This document shows, one piece after another, positions 1 through 9,000 of a stretch of 64,000 nucleotides of DNA. A program made the translations under genes and the position numbers. The stretch spans positions 1-64,000 of the forward strand of contig CAWIEI010000001.1 in NCBI GenBank assembly GCA_963834965.1, written 5' to 3'. This DNA is from Fodinibacter sp963834965. Its GTDB lineage: Bacteria; Actinomycetota; Actinomycetes; Actinomycetales; Dermatophilaceae. Under the pieces are notes generated by a model. The model did not search any database. It was not told where the DNA came from and saw only the letters and a list, made by a program, of their open reading frames with translations. Position 1 is the first letter of the stretch. Each line of letters begins with the position of its first letter.

Positions 1-930
1 TGCCTCGAGGTCGGCGAAGGCATCGCGGACTCGGGTGAGCGGGTATCGGCCTCCGATCTGGGGCATCACTGCACCGGTGGTGAGCAGTCCGGCGACCCGA
101 TCCGTGCTCTCGTGATGCTCGCGGTTGATCAGAGCCGTCAAGCGCTGCCGCGAGAAGCCGGACAGCACTGCCGCTCGCAGATTGCGTTCGATGCCGCCGG
201 TCCACGTGCCGCCGCCTTCGCCCACGACGATCACGAGTGTCCCGGCGGGCGTGAGTGCGCGTTCCAGCCGCCGTACGGGGTGAGGCCACCGGGGTCGATG
301 ATGAGGTCGTAGCGCATGCTGCCATCGAGATAGTGGCCGTCCGCGTAGTCGATCACCGCTTCGGCCCCGAGGCGTGTGACGAAAGGGGGCCTTGGCAGCG
401 CTGGAGACACCGGTGACGTGTGCGCCGAGCGCCGTCGCGATCTGCACCGCGTGGCTCCCCACGCCGGCCGAGGCACCCATGACGAGCACGGTCTGCCCGG
501 CCCGTAGCCGAGCGACATCGGTGAGCGCCTGCAGGGCCGTGGACCCGGAGATCCCGGTGATCGCGGCGGACCCCACGCTGATGGCGGCAGGCTGGTGGCT
601 GAGCTTGCGCTCTGGGGCTGCCGCGTCCTCGGCGAAGGTGGCGCGCCCCGCCCCGAAGACCTCGTCGCCGACCCCGAAGCGCTGCACCCTCTTGCCGACG
701 GCGACGACGACTCCTGACAGGTCCAGCCCGGGGGCGGGCCGCTTCGGCCGGGTGAGGCCGAACCCCAGCACGCGGACGCGGTACGCCGTGCCGGTCAACA
801 GGTGCCAGGTGCCGCGGTCGACACCAGCGGCGTGCACCCGCACGAGCACCTCGTCGGTCGTCGGTCGGTCCAGGACGGCTTCCCGGACCACGTCGGCGCT
901 GCCGTAGCGAGGGGTGAGGGCCGCTCGCAT
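1..930 (-). pseudogene. NAD(P)-dependent quinone oxidoreductase (zinc-less MDR family), frameshifted and cut by the window edge
   Basis: Reading the minus strand from ATG at 930 gives a typical medium-chain NADPH:quinone reductase: an N-terminal GroES-like part, then the Rossmann motif GASAGVGSHAVQIA, then LGAEAVIDY and YDLIIDPGG. The frame breaks twice. One break is at the G5/A3 tract near 381-391, where one base is extra. The other is at the G4 tract near 277-281, where one base is missing. The tail from about 230 to 1 reads on cleanly in the third frame (IVVGEGGGTWTGG, then LTALINREHHE). Three frames are therefore needed for one protein. Both breaks are in G-runs, so sequencing error is possible, but the divergent TetR neighbour is broken too. 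The C terminus lies outside the window. Confidence 0.8.
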
Positions 931-1006
931 CCGAGCCGTGCCGGATACGGGGGCTCCCGCGGGGGTGACGGGAGCCCCATGAGTCAAGCAATCCTCGAAG
1001 GATCCC

Positions 1007-1680
1007 GTGTCCTCTCCCCATGTCCCCCTTACCGGCGAACGCGTCCTCTACGGCGCTCTGGCGCTTGCCGACCGAATCGGCCTGGAGGCCTTGACGATCC
1101 GCCGGCTGGCGGAGGAGGCCGACGTGAAGCCCATGACCATCTACCACTACCTGCCATCGAAGGACGCCATAGTGGACCGCATGGTCGAGCGGGTCTTCGC
1201 GGAGATCGACCTGCCTCCGGAGGAGCTGCCCTGGGCGCAGGCCGTGCGCGTGCCGTGCGCGTCCTCGCGTCGAGCCCTCAACCGACAGCCGTGGCGGCTC
1301 CGCTGATGGAGTCGCGCAGGTCGCCGGGCCCGGTGAGCCTGCGCCACCACGAAGCCGTGCTCGCCTGCCTGCGCCGCGGCGGGCTGGGCTGGCAGGTGAC
1401 CGCGCACGCCTACGCGATACTCGACAGCTACATCTTCGGGTTCGCCTTCGAGGAAGCAACGTTCCCGTCCACGTGCGGCGAGGGCTTCGCCGAGATCGCG
1501 CCAGAGATGGCGGCTGCGTTCGATCAGCAGGCGTACCCGACCCTGAGGGCGTTCACCACCGAGCACGTCCTGCGGCCCCGCTACTCCTTCGGTGGCTCGT
1601 TCGAGTTCGGGCTTGACCTGATCATCAGCGGGCTGGAGCGGGCGGCGTTGTCGGAGACGTCGGCGGGGTCCACGCCGTGA
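1007..1680 (+). pseudogene. TetR-family regulator, frameshifted
   Basis: From GTG 1007 the first ~90 residues form a TetR DNA-binding domain (LTIRRLAEEADVKPMTIYHY, the recognition helix), followed by a ligand-domain start (DLPPEELPW). The frame then stops at 1306. The rest of the ligand-binding domain (APLMESRRSPGP, then AHAYAILDSYIFGFAFEE, then FGLDLIISGLE) continues in another frame to TGA 1680. One base is missing somewhere within about 1230-1300. It is divergent from the oxidoreductase that ends in the opposite direction, the usual arrangement for a TetR regulator and its target. Its stop overlaps the start of the serine hydrolase downstream, so translational coupling would be expected if it were intact. 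Confidence 0.8.
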
Positions 1681-3305
1681 TGCCGGGCCACGCGCCTCGT
1701 GAAGGGCGGGGTGTCGAAGAGCTGTCGCGGGTGGTGCGCACTGCTGGCCGGCTCTGGCGGTCGGTGCTACCCGGCCGTGTGCGCCCTGCTCGGATGGGGT
1801 GGGTCGTTGCTGCCGTCCTGCTGGCAGCAGCGTTGTCCCTGGCCGGCGCCGGTGGCGGGTCTGCGTCGGCGGATGACATGCCAGCGCAGTCCTGCGGCTC
1901 GACGTCAACCCGTGTTGCGTGCGCGGTGGCCGCGGCTCCTGCGGATGCGCCTGATGACTCGATCGAGGAGTTCATCGACAAGGAGATGCCCGCATCCGGC
2001 GTGCCCGGCCTGGCCTACGCCGTCGTCGACGACGACGCAGAGATCACGGCTGCTGGTGCGCGAGGGGTGGCCAGGATGGGCGAAGAGCGGAAGGTCACGA
2101 CGGACACACCGTTCCTGACCGGCTCGATATCCAAGAGCTTCACGGCGCTGGCCGTGATGCAACTGGTCGAGGAGGGCAAGGTCGACCTGGACGCAGACGT
2201 GGCGCAGTACCTTGACACCTTCTCGGGCCGGCCCGCGGGCGCCATCACGATCCGCCAGCTGCTCAGCCACACCAGCGGCTTCTCCACGACGCAGGGAAAC
2301 GAGCCGTTCAGCGGCGTCACCGGTGGACAGGACGAGCTGGCCGGCCGGGTCGACCAGATCGCTAAGACCGCCCCGGCCAACCAGCCCGGCCAAGGGTGGG
2401 AGTACTCGAACGTCAACTACCAGGTTCTTGGGCGGCTCATCGAGGTCGTGAGCGGGCAGGACTACCAGGCCTACGTCGCTGGCAACATCCTCGAGCCGGT
2501 AGGAATGGGGAGCAGCTTCGTCTCCGACGGCAAGGTCCACGAGTCGATGGCCACCGGGCACACGTCCTGGTTCACCACCAAGCGAGCGCTGGCCAACAGC
2601 GCGACCGACCGCGGTACGGCCCCACAGGGCGGGATCGTTGCGAGCGCCACCGACCTGGCGCGGTACATGCAGATGATGATGAACGGCGAGGACGACGTGC
2701 TGAGCGCCGAAGGCAAGGCGCTGATGATGCGCCCGGCCAGCGCAGCATCGCCGTCCTACGGCTTCGGCTGGTACGTCGAGCCGGACGGCGGCGTCTGGCA
2801 CACCGGGGCGAGCCCCGGTTTCGAGTCACTGGCGTGGATGCTACCCGCCCAGAAGAAGGGCGCGGTCGTGCTCGTCAACGCCGGCGGCGGGGTCGGCTTC
2901 GCCGAGACCACGGAGCTGCGCACCGGCATCGCCGCCCGAGGCCTGGGCATCGACTACGACGGCGAGGGCTCCCGATGGTCGCAGAAGGCCCTGCTCATCG
3001 GCCTGGTACTCCTGCCGATCGGCTACCTGCTCGGCATGCTCTGGGTATGGCGTCACCGGGCCGCGATCCGCGGCAAGTCGGGCGTCGGCGGCCGGTTCAG
3101 CCTCTGGTTCCCACTGCTCACCACACTGGCCGCGGCGTGGGTCATCCTCGTCCTGGTGCCAGGCCTGTCCGGATCACCGCTGCCCAACCTCGTCCAGTTC
3201 CAGCCCGACTTCGTCCTGGTGCTCATCGCGACCGCAGTCATGGGCGTGGCGTGGGCCGTGTTCAGACTCGCGGTGGCCTATACGGGGAGGTCGAAGGCAG
3301 CCTGA
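1677..3305 (+). CDS. Serine hydrolase, class C beta-lactamase / penicillin-binding-protein fold, membrane-attached
   Basis: A 542-residue protein with an N-terminal hydrophobic segment (about residues 40-60), a beta-lactamase-like domain (about 95-420), and three C-terminal membrane helices (about 440-535). The nucleophile motif SxxK is seen as SISK at residues 150-153, the second motif as YSN (WEYSNVNYQ) and the third as HTG (VWHTGASPGFE). The family includes D-aminopeptidases, esterases and PBP-like proteins, so the substrate cannot be named. The catalytic domain should face outside. The start is GTG 1677 or ATG 1680, in the same frame and overlapping the stop of the TetR gene, so the two form an operon. 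Confidence 0.85.
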   Translation: MMPGHAPREGRGVEELSRVVRTAGRLWRSVLPGRVRPARMGWVVAAVLLAAALSLAGAGGGSASADDMPAQSCGSTSTRVACAVAAAPADAPDDSIEEFIDKEMPASGVPGLAYAVVDDDAEITAAGARGVARMGEERKVTTDTPFLTGSISKSFTALAVMQLVEEGKVDLDADVAQYLDTFSGRPAGAITIRQLLSHTSGFSTTQGNEPFSGVTGGQDELAGRVDQIAKTAPANQPGQGWEYSNVNYQVLGRLIEVVSGQDYQAYVAGNILEPVGMGSSFVSDGKVHESMATGHTSWFTTKRALANSATDRGTAPQGGIVASATDLARYMQMMMNGEDDVLSAEGKALMMRPASAASPSYGFGWYVEPDGGVWHTGASPGFESLAWMLPAQKKGAVVLVNAGGGVGFAETTELRTGIAARGLGIDYDGEGSRWSQKALLIGLVLLPIGYLLGMLWVWRHRAAIRGKSGVGGRFSLWFPLLTTLAAAWVILVLVPGLSGSPLPNLVQFQPDFVLVLIATAVMGVAWAVFRLAVAYTGRSKAA

Positions 3306-3715
3306 TCGCTGTGGACCGCACGCCCTGGCTGCCGGAAGGCGCCGTCCGAGTCCAACCGTTCATTGCCCCCGCGCCACCGACTGCACCGGTACGGTCGTCA
3401 CAGGCTGTTGCCCGTGGCCGGCCCTCCGGTCCTGGCCGGACGCGCACCGCGGCCGGCGCTGACGAGGACCCCGATCGGCCCCCACGCGCAGGCTGCTCCC
3501 GTCACCGCCCCCTCGCCACTGCCGCGCCAACGGGCCGGCCCTCTCCAAACGCACGGCGTTCCCTGCGCCGACGGCGGTAACGCCGGCGGGACGAGCCCGC
3601 TCGCCACAGAGCGCTGCACCTCGCCGCCGATCGGCTCTGTTGGGCGGCGCCCAGCCGGCTCTGCTTGGGGCGGTGTTAGGGGGGACGAGGGATCAGGGGA
3701 GTGGGCGCGCTGGCC
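3306..3715. other. 410-bp gap between convergent genes, no gene recognised
   Basis: No ORF here looks like a protein and no RNA gene is recognised. The only structure noted is a short inverted repeat at 3641-3653 (TGGGC, 3-base loop, GCCCA) flanked by two copies of GGCTCTG. It could end transcription from either side, but the stem is short. Confidence 0.4.
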
Positions 3716-4597
3716 TCAGGCCGGCGTGGGGTGGAGGAGCCGCCCGCGGGTCGCAACCGCGGTGAGGGCCGCGAGCACGGTGGTGACGGCACCTGCGGTC
3801 CAGATCAGGGCGTGGTCGGCGCCGACCACCCCGACGTAGAGGCAGGTGGCGTCGAACGCCGCGTGGAAGAGCGCCGCCACGAGCACCGCGCCGCGGCCGG
3901 AGTTGGCCAGGGCACTCATGAGGACGCGGGTGGGGACGATCAGCAGGAGGAAGGCGAGGAAGGGCAGCCCGTGGTCGCGCTCACCGGGCACGTTGAGCAG
4001 CGGCAGGTGCCACAGCCCCCAGATGACGCCGAGCACCAGGCTGGCGGCCACCGGTCGCATTCGAACCTGCAGGCGCGGCAGCAGCACACCGGTCCAGCCG
4101 GCCTCCTCGGTGAGGAGGAACAGACCGATCGCGTAGCAGAAGTAGAGCGCGCAGCCGGCCAGGCCCTCGCTCTCGCCCAGGTGCACCGGCCGACCGGCGG
4201 CGACGGTGAGGCCGAGCGTGGTGACCCCGATGACGAGCGGGAGGGCGATCGCGGCGGCGTACACCCACAACGAGGCGCGCCAGCGCAGGATCCGGCGGGT
4301 GAGGTCCTTCAGGGCGGGGCGGCCACCGATCAGCAGCACCCCCACGACGATGCTCGGGGTCAGCACCCACAGCGCCACGCCCTGCGGCAGCCGCCAACCG
4401 ATCAGGCCGTGCGCCTGGGCGATCGCCGACCCCCACACGGCCCACGGGAGGACGAACATCGAGGCAACCGCGATGGCCAGCGCGCGGTTTCCCGCCGTCC
4501 TCGCGACGACGGTCCCATCGGCCATGGTGACGGCGGGTGCCGCGCTCGGTGCGTTGGAGACGAAGCTCTCGGGCTGCGTGTGCGGGGTGGTTCGCAT
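3716..4597 (-). CDS. CPBP family intramembrane glutamic endopeptidase
   Basis: A 293-residue polytopic membrane protein. The CPBP/ABI (CaaX-protease-like) motifs are present. The catalytic EE pair lies at residues 164-165 in TEEAGWTGVLLP, with Trp where many members have Arg. A second-motif histidine lies in GLWHLP, and a later one in LFHAAFD. The family cleaves substrates inside the membrane; bacterial members act in bacteriocin self-immunity and protein processing, but no substrate is evident here. It is followed on the same strand by the response regulator and kinase (order of transcription: kinase, regulator, protease), so it may be a target of that two-component system. There is a 175-bp gap between regulator and protease. 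Confidence 0.85.
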   Translation of the reverse strand: MRTTPHTQPESFVSNAPSAAPAVTMADGTVVARTAGNRALAIAVASMFVLPWAVWGSAIAQAHGLIGWRLPQGVALWVLTPSIVVGVLLIGGRPALKDLTRRILRWRASLWVYAAAIALPLVIGVTTLGLTVAAGRPVHLGESEGLAGCALYFCYAIGLFLLTEEAGWTGVLLPRLQVRMRPVAASLVLGVIWGLWHLPLLNVPGERDHGLPFLAFLLLIVPTRVLMSALANSGRGAVLVAALFHAAFDATCLYVGVVGADHALIWTAGAVTTVLAALTAVATRGRLLHPTPA

Positions 4598-4772
4598 CGT
4601 CGGTTTCCCTCCGGGAGTGTGTGACTGGGCTGGTCACCACTCTCCCGAGATCGCTCGACCCGGCCATCACCGCTGGGGTGGAAACCCGCGAGGTCGGGTC
4701 TCAACCCGAGGGTGGAGGGGGCCCGGTGACGGCACCACCGGATGCCGTCCGCTCGCCGAACGTGGGCGGCCT

Positions 4773-5450
4773 TCAGTCCTGCGGAACCCGGCCCGTGCGG
4801 TAGGCGTAGGCGACCAGGGCGGCCCGGTCGCGGCACCCGGTCTTGGCGAGCAGGTGGTTGACGTGTGTCTTGACCGTCGCCTCCGACACGAACAGCCGTT
4901 GTGCGATCTCGGTGTTGCTCAGCCCGCGCGCGATCTCGGTGAGCACCTCGAGCTCCCGGGCCGTAAGTCCGTCGTCGACCGGCTCCGGTGCCGTCGGTTG
5001 GATGCCGACGTGAGCCCCGGACGCCAGGGCCTCCAGCAGGCGTCGCTGCACCGACGGGTCGAGCTGGGCCTCGCCGGCCGCCACGGACAGCACCGCCGTG
5101 CGGATCTCGTCGGCACCGGCATCCTTGGTGAGAAACCCTCGCGCGCCTGCCTGCAGCGCCCCGAACACCCACTGGTCGTCGGCGTAGGTGGTGAGCACGA
5201 CCACCCGGGCCCGGGCGCCGCGGGCGACCAGTTGCCGGGTGGCCTCGACGCCGTCCATGGTCGGCATGCTCAGGTCCATCAGCACCACGTCGGGGTCAAG
5301 GTCCTGGACCTGGCGCAGGGCGTCGGCGCCGTCGACGGCCACGCCGACGACCTCGATGCCGTCAAGCAGGCCGAGCATCATGGCCAATCCGTCGCGGACC
5401 ACCTTCTGGTCGTCGACGACGAGCACGCGCACGGGGGTGTCGGCGTTCAT
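4773..5450 (-). CDS. NarL/FixJ-type response regulator
   Basis: 225 residues: an N-terminal receiver domain (residues 7-125) with the acidic pocket DD at 13-14 and phosphoacceptor Asp59 (VVLMDLSMP). The C-terminal LuxR-type helix-turn-helix (about 160-220) reads LTARELEVLTEIARGLSNTEIA, then VSEATVKTHVNHLLAKT. It should be a DNA-binding activator phosphorylated by the kinase immediately upstream. Its ATG overlaps the kinase stop by four bases (ATGA). Confidence 0.93.
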   Translation of the reverse strand: MNADTPVRVLVVDDQKVVRDGLAMMLGLLDGIEVVGVAVDGADALRQVQDLDPDVVLMDLSMPTMDGVEATRQLVARGARARVVVLTTYADDQWVFGALQAGARGFLTKDAGADEIRTAVLSVAAGEAQLDPSVQRRLLEALASGAHVGIQPTAPEPVDDGLTARELEVLTEIARGLSNTEIAQRLFVSEATVKTHVNHLLAKTGCRDRAALVAYAYRTGRVPQD

Positions 5451-6616
5451 CGGCGCACCTCGGGCTTGGTTCGGGGCATGGTCAGGCGTACCCGCCAGCC
5501 GTCGGCGTGCGGCCCGGCCTGCAGGTGGCCACCGGCCAGGGCGGCGCGTTCGGCAAGCCCGGTCAGCCCGAACCCGCCTGAGGGCAGACCGGTGGGGGTG
5601 CCGCCGTGGTCGGTGACCTCGACGGTGACGTCGGTGGCGGCCCAGGTGACGGTGACCTCGGTGAGCGCACCCTTGGCGTGCTTGGTGACGTTGGCCAGGG
5701 CCTCTTGGGCGGCCCGGTACAGCGGCAGGCCGAGTTCGGGTGCGAGCGAGCCCGGTTGGCCGTCGACGCGGTAGGTGACGGCTGCGCCGGTGGCGAGCCG
5801 GGCGTGTTCGATGAGTTCGGGGATCTGTTCGGGCCCGGGTAGCGCGTCGCCGCGCAGCGTCGCCACGGCCCGCTTCGCCCCGGCCATGCCGCTACGGGCC
5901 AGGCCTTGGGCGTTGCTGACCTGTTCGACGAGCCGGGGGTCGGCGTGGGTGTGCTCGGCGAGCAGCCGGGCGCCCTCGAGCTGCACGGCCAGGCCGGACA
6001 GCGTGTGGGCCAGCACGTCGTGCAGCTCACGCGCGATCCGGCCGCGTTCGGCAAGCACGGCGGACTCCTCGCGGGCCCTGCGGGTTTCGGCCTCGAGCCG
6101 CAGCATCTCCTGCGCCCGGTCGTTCGCGTCGCGGTTGGCCCCGGCGAACGCCGCGGCAACGAGGAGGAAGCCAGCGCCGATCGCCACGTTGAGGGCGGCG
6201 CCGGTGGGGTTGCTCGAGGTCGAGCCCTCCCCCCACGCCAGGGCGGCGACGACGACCGCGCCGGCGACGATCGAGGGTCGACGACGCAGCCGCAGGCCGA
6301 TCCCGGCCACGGCCATGAAGGACAGGATGTAGGCCGGACCGTGGGGGTTGAGGCGATCGATGATCGCCCCGATGAGTCCTGCTCCGACCAGGCAGGCGAA
6401 CAGGATGCGCTGGTCGGTCACCCGGGGGCTGAGCGAGACCAGCCACAGGCCCAGGCCGGCCACGGTCAACGCCACCACCACGACACCGCCGATGCCGTCG
6501 GGGAGCTCGCCCAGGAGGGTTCCCACGCCCACGAACCCGGCGGCCACCCAGCCGGCGACGACCAGGACCCGCCGAAGATCGGCGGGCCGGTCGTCACGTG
6601 TCGTGCTCTTGACCAT
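5447..6616 (-). CDS. Sensor histidine kinase, HisKA_3 (DesK/NarX-like)
   Basis: 389 residues. The N-terminal half is a set of hydrophobic helices (about residues 15-155) with no obvious extracellular sensor domain, suggesting membrane sensing. A coiled stretch leads into the dimerisation box RIARELHDVLAHTLSG, whose His is the phosphorylation site. The HATPase_c domain follows (LYRAAQEALANVTKHA as the N-box, GGFGLTGLAERAALAGG as the G-box). ATG 6616 is chosen because GAGGAG lies at 6621-6626; an in-frame GTG at 6640 has no such site. It forms an operon with the regulator. Confidence 0.92.
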   Translation of the reverse strand: MVKSTTRDDRPADLRRVLVVAGWVAAGFVGVGTLLGELPDGIGGVVVVALTVAGLGLWLVSLSPRVTDQRILFACLVGAGLIGAIIDRLNPHGPAYILSFMAVAGIGLRLRRRPSIVAGAVVVAALAWGEGSTSSNPTGAALNVAIGAGFLLVAAAFAGANRDANDRAQEMLRLEAETRRAREESAVLAERGRIARELHDVLAHTLSGLAVQLEGARLLAEHTHADPRLVEQVSNAQGLARSGMAGAKRAVATLRGDALPGPEQIPELIEHARLATGAAVTYRVDGQPGSLAPELGLPLYRAAQEALANVTKHAKGALTEVTVTWAATDVTVEVTDHGGTPTGLPSGGFGLTGLAERAALAGGHLQAGPHADGWRVRLTMPRTKPEVRR

Positions 6617-6650
6617 CGTGCTCCTCGCGTGACGCCACACACCGTGCGGG

Positions 6651-7181
6651 TCAACGGTAGAGGGCGATGGGGCCCTCGGTCAGCACCTGCTGGTTCGGCA
6701 GCCGGGCCGCACGAAGGCCGGTGACGGCGAGCCGGCTGACGACCATGGCCAGCGCCATGATGACGAAGGCCGCCGTCCAGGCGTCGGCCCCGGTGATCAG
6801 GTGAGCCCGCGAGAACTCACCGATGTCGCGGGCGAACCAGTGCTCGGCGCCGTACGCGAACAGGACACGGCCGCCGATGACGGCCACCCAGATGGCGACG
6901 AACGCGGTGCCGGCGGTCGCGAGGACCCGCTCGCCCTCGCGGTGCACCCGCACCGTGAGGGCCGCCACGACCCCGAGCAACACTCCCGCCACGAGACCCA
7001 CGAGCTCGAGCTGTCCGTCGTTGCCCACGCTGGGCAGGTCCTTGAGGTAGAACCAGCCCGCGCTGGCGACGATGAACAGGGGCACAGTCACCCGGCGCCT
7101 GGTGAGCGTGCGGGTGCCGACGTTGCTCGAGATGATCCACGCGAGAAGTGCGAGGTTGAGAAAGTACTGGCTGGTGGTCAT
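6651..7181 (-). CDS. Conserved hypothetical membrane protein (about five helices)
   Basis: A 176-residue hydrophobic protein starting MTTSQYFLNLALLAWI, with an AGGAG site just upstream of ATG 7181. The helix pattern and the RTLTRRRVTVPL segment recall the DUF1453/CcdC-like membrane proteins often found in actinomycetes; this resemblance is from memory and is not certain. It lies immediately upstream of, and on the same strand as, the kinase (34-bp gap), so it is probably part of the same operon and might supply the signal-sensing membrane component. Confidence 0.7.
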   Translation of the reverse strand: MTTSQYFLNLALLAWIISSNVGTRTLTRRRVTVPLFIVASAGWFYLKDLPSVGNDGQLELVGLVAGVLLGVVAALTVRVHREGERVLATAGTAFVAIWVAVIGGRVLFAYGAEHWFARDIGEFSRAHLITGADAWTAAFVIMALAMVVSRLAVTGLRAARLPNQQVLTEGPIALYR

Positions 7182-7395
7182 GGCTCCTGCTCCTGGCTGA
7201 GGTGGTCCTGTTGGGGTGCCACCACTGTCGCCAGCGGACCTCTGCCGTCGCGTCGCCTCCCGGGTGGAAACAGCGCACCACCCTCTCCACCCCCAGGTGG
7301 ACAGGCTCAGCGTCGGGCCGTCACCGCGCCAGACAGTCATCGGGCCGATGGCCGGGTGAGCCCTGCGGGTTTCCCTCAGCGAGGCTCTCTTCGGA

Positions 7396-8187
7396 TCACA
7401 GGCCCAACGACCCGTCGACCGTGATCACCTGACCAGTGACGTAGGACGAGCGCGACGAACAGAGCCAGAGCACGGCATCAGCGATCTCGCTCGGCTCGCC
7501 GATACGGCGCATGGCGATCATCGACCGGTACCGGTCTTCAACCTCCTGCCGCTGCGCCGCCGAACCCGCCTGCAGGTTCTTCTCGAGCATCGGAGTGCGG
7601 ATGGCTCCGGGGCGGATTGCGTTGATCCGAAGGCCTTGGGCGGCGAACTCCTTAGCGGCTGCGACCGTGAGCGCCTCGACGCCCGACTTGGCGGCCGCGT
7701 AGCTGCCGGTGCCCGCCATCCGCAGCTGGGCGTCCATCGAGGAGGTGTTGACGATCGAGCCGCCGCCCCCGGCGAGCAGCGCCGGAAGCTCGTGCCTCAT
7801 GCACAGCCACACACTGGTCAGGCTGGCCCGCACAATTCCCTCGAACTCGGCCAGCTCCATCGCCATGAAGCCGCCCTCCCCCGTCGCGGCCTCGGTGTTC
7901 GCGGCGTTGTTGAACGCGTGGTCGAGCCTGCCGAAACGCGCCAAGACGTCCTCGACCATGCCTGCCACGGCAGAGTCGTCCGTGACATCGGCAGCGAAGA
8001 ACTCCACCTCCCCGAAGGCACGCAGCGTCTCGGCAGCCTGACGTCCCCGAGCAGCAGACCGGCCACAGATGGCCACCGCGGCACCACCGTCCAAGAAGGC
8101 CCGCGCGGTTGCGAAGCCGATTCCCGACGAGCCGCCCGTCACGAGCACGACCTGCCCCGCGAACTCATGATCTGCAATATCTGCCAT
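7396..8187 (-). CDS. SDR family NAD(P)-dependent oxidoreductase
   Basis: 263 residues of classical short-chain dehydrogenase: cofactor motif TGGSSGIGFATA near residue 17, NNAAN region, catalytic Ser (NTSSMDA) and YxxxK (YAAAK), ending with the usual C-terminal VTGQVITVDGSLGL. The nearest recognisable type is FabG/2,3-dihydroxy dehydrogenase-like; the substrate is unknown. Start ATG 8187 has no Shine-Dalgarno sequence but a TACCAT hexamer ends eight bases upstream, fitting a leaderless transcript. It stands alone. Confidence 0.9.
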   Translation of the reverse strand: MADIADHEFAGQVVLVTGGSSGIGFATARAFLDGGAAVAICGRSAARGRQAAETLRAFGEVEFFAADVTDDSAVAGMVEDVLARFGRLDHAFNNAANTEAATGEGGFMAMELAEFEGIVRASLTSVWLCMRHELPALLAGGGGSIVNTSSMDAQLRMAGTGSYAAAKSGVEALTVAAAKEFAAQGLRINAIRPGAIRTPMLEKNLQAGSAAQRQEVEDRYRSMIAMRRIGEPSEIADAVLWLCSSRSSYVTGQVITVDGSLGL

Positions 8188-8602
8188 GGCAACCGATGGT
8201 AGGACGAAGAGCCGAATCTCCCGTCGCGATCGGTCCCAGGTTGTTGCTCGGAGGCGGTGATGCCGAAGGGCCCGATTCAGCGCCATCTCCGACTTGGCCC
8301 TGCGTCACTGCCGCGTAGCGCACGGCGCGATGTCGACGTCGGCAGCCCCCAAGCTGGGCGCGTAGCGACCGTCGCCCGGGTTTCACCGGAGCCGGCTGCA
8401 GTTCCCAGAATGTGACCCAAAGCTGCGCGGGAGCTCAGTTCCCGTAACACCCCGACCTGGGCCGCCCTGGCGCCTCCTCACGCCTGTGAGCTGAGCAAGC
8501 ATCTGAAATGGCTTCGTCTGAGGGCGGGCTGCTTCGGTGAGGGTCGGGTCGATCGAGTTGCTACGGATCAGAAGGTTGGGGGTTCTTCGAAAGTTGAGTC
8601 CA
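8188..8602. other. 415-bp intergenic region between divergent genes
   Basis: It is slightly less GC-rich than its surroundings towards 8540-8610. Open frames exist on both strands (one minus-strand frame spans 8383-8718), but their composition and lack of family features do not support a gene. It presumably contains the promoters of the SDR (left) and the small ORF/HEPN unit (right). Confidence 0.4.
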
Positions 8603-8608
8603 TAACGT
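8603..8608 (+). promoter_or_regulatory. -10-like hexamer TAACGT of a leaderless start
   Basis: TAACGT ends six bases before ATG 8615, the spacing seen for many other starts in this window. No Shine-Dalgarno sequence precedes the ATG. Confidence 0.5.
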
Positions 8609-8614
8609 TTTCCC

Positions 8615-8674
8615 ATGAGCTCACTTCGCCCCGCGCTGCGTGACCTGACCCTGGCCGAGGCGGTGCCCCTGTGA
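8615..8674 (+). CDS. 19-codon ORF overlapping the HEPN gene start
   Basis: ATG 8615 encodes MSSLRPALRDLTLAEAVPL and stops at 8672-8674. The HEPN gene's GTG (8671) overlaps that stop in a GTGA arrangement, the same coupling seen in true operons here, and a leaderless -10 precedes the ATG. In known HepT/MntA pairs a nucleotidyltransferase gene sits beside the HEPN gene; this ORF could be the stub left by deletion of such a partner, or a genuine leader peptide that couples translation. Nothing in 19 residues proves either. Confidence 0.45.
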   Translation: MSSLRPALRDLTLAEAVPL

Positions 8675-9000
8675 CGCGCAGGCAGCCGAGGCAGGTGCTT
8701 CAGGAGGCGATGGTCCACTTCGAGGTCGTGGCCGACTACGGCTCGGGCGACCTTTCGGACCAGAAGACCATCGACGCGACCTGCATGCGGCCCTCGGCGG
8801 GGATCGAAGCCCTGTCAGCGCTCAGCGACGCCGACCGCGCTTCGCTGTTCGGCGACGTCTGGACCCAGATGCGGGGGATGCGCAACCGCATCGCGCACGG
8901 CTACCTCCTGGTCGAGCCGGCGATCGTGCGCAGCACTGTCGAACGAGACCTGCCGGTGATGGTCGCGGCGGTCAGGGCGGCCATGGACCGGCTCCCCTGA
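8671..9000 (+). CDS. HepT-like HEPN domain ribonuclease toxin (DUF86), orphan
   Basis: 109 residues, a normal size for a HepT/DUF86 protein. It carries the HEPN motif RX4HXY as RNRIAHGY, in which Arg and His form the RNase active site and the Tyr is the residue AMPylated by the MntA antitoxin in characterised pairs. The flanking VWTQMRGMRN and IVRSTVERDLPVMVAAV match the family helices. No nucleotidyltransferase (GSxxxGxxxxxSDxD) gene lies on either side. The GTG start overlaps the 19-codon ORF. It may be a remnant, may be silenced by something outside the window, or may have an unrecognised partner. Confidence 0.75.
   Translation: MTRRQPRQVLQEAMVHFEVVADYGSGDLSDQKTIDATCMRPSAGIEALSALSDADRASLFGDVWTQMRGMRNRIAHGYLLVEPAIVRSTVERDLPVMVAAVRAAMDRLP

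Noticed and set aside
353..1459. Long minus-strand frame opposite TetR
   Set aside because: It is Arg-rich shadow sequence; the real product on this strand is the frameshifted oxidoreductase up to 930.
2396..3580. Plus-strand frame overlapping the serine hydrolase
   Set aside because: Arg/Gly-rich composition typical of out-of-frame GC-rich DNA; it continues past the hydrolase stop without any family feature.
4040..4090. tRNA T-arm-like sequence (TTCGAACC)
   Set aside because: It lies within the CPBP protease coding sequence and no acceptor stem or other arms are present.
8383..8718. Minus-strand frame opposite the HEPN region
   Set aside because: No family feature, and it overlaps the well-supported HEPN gene.
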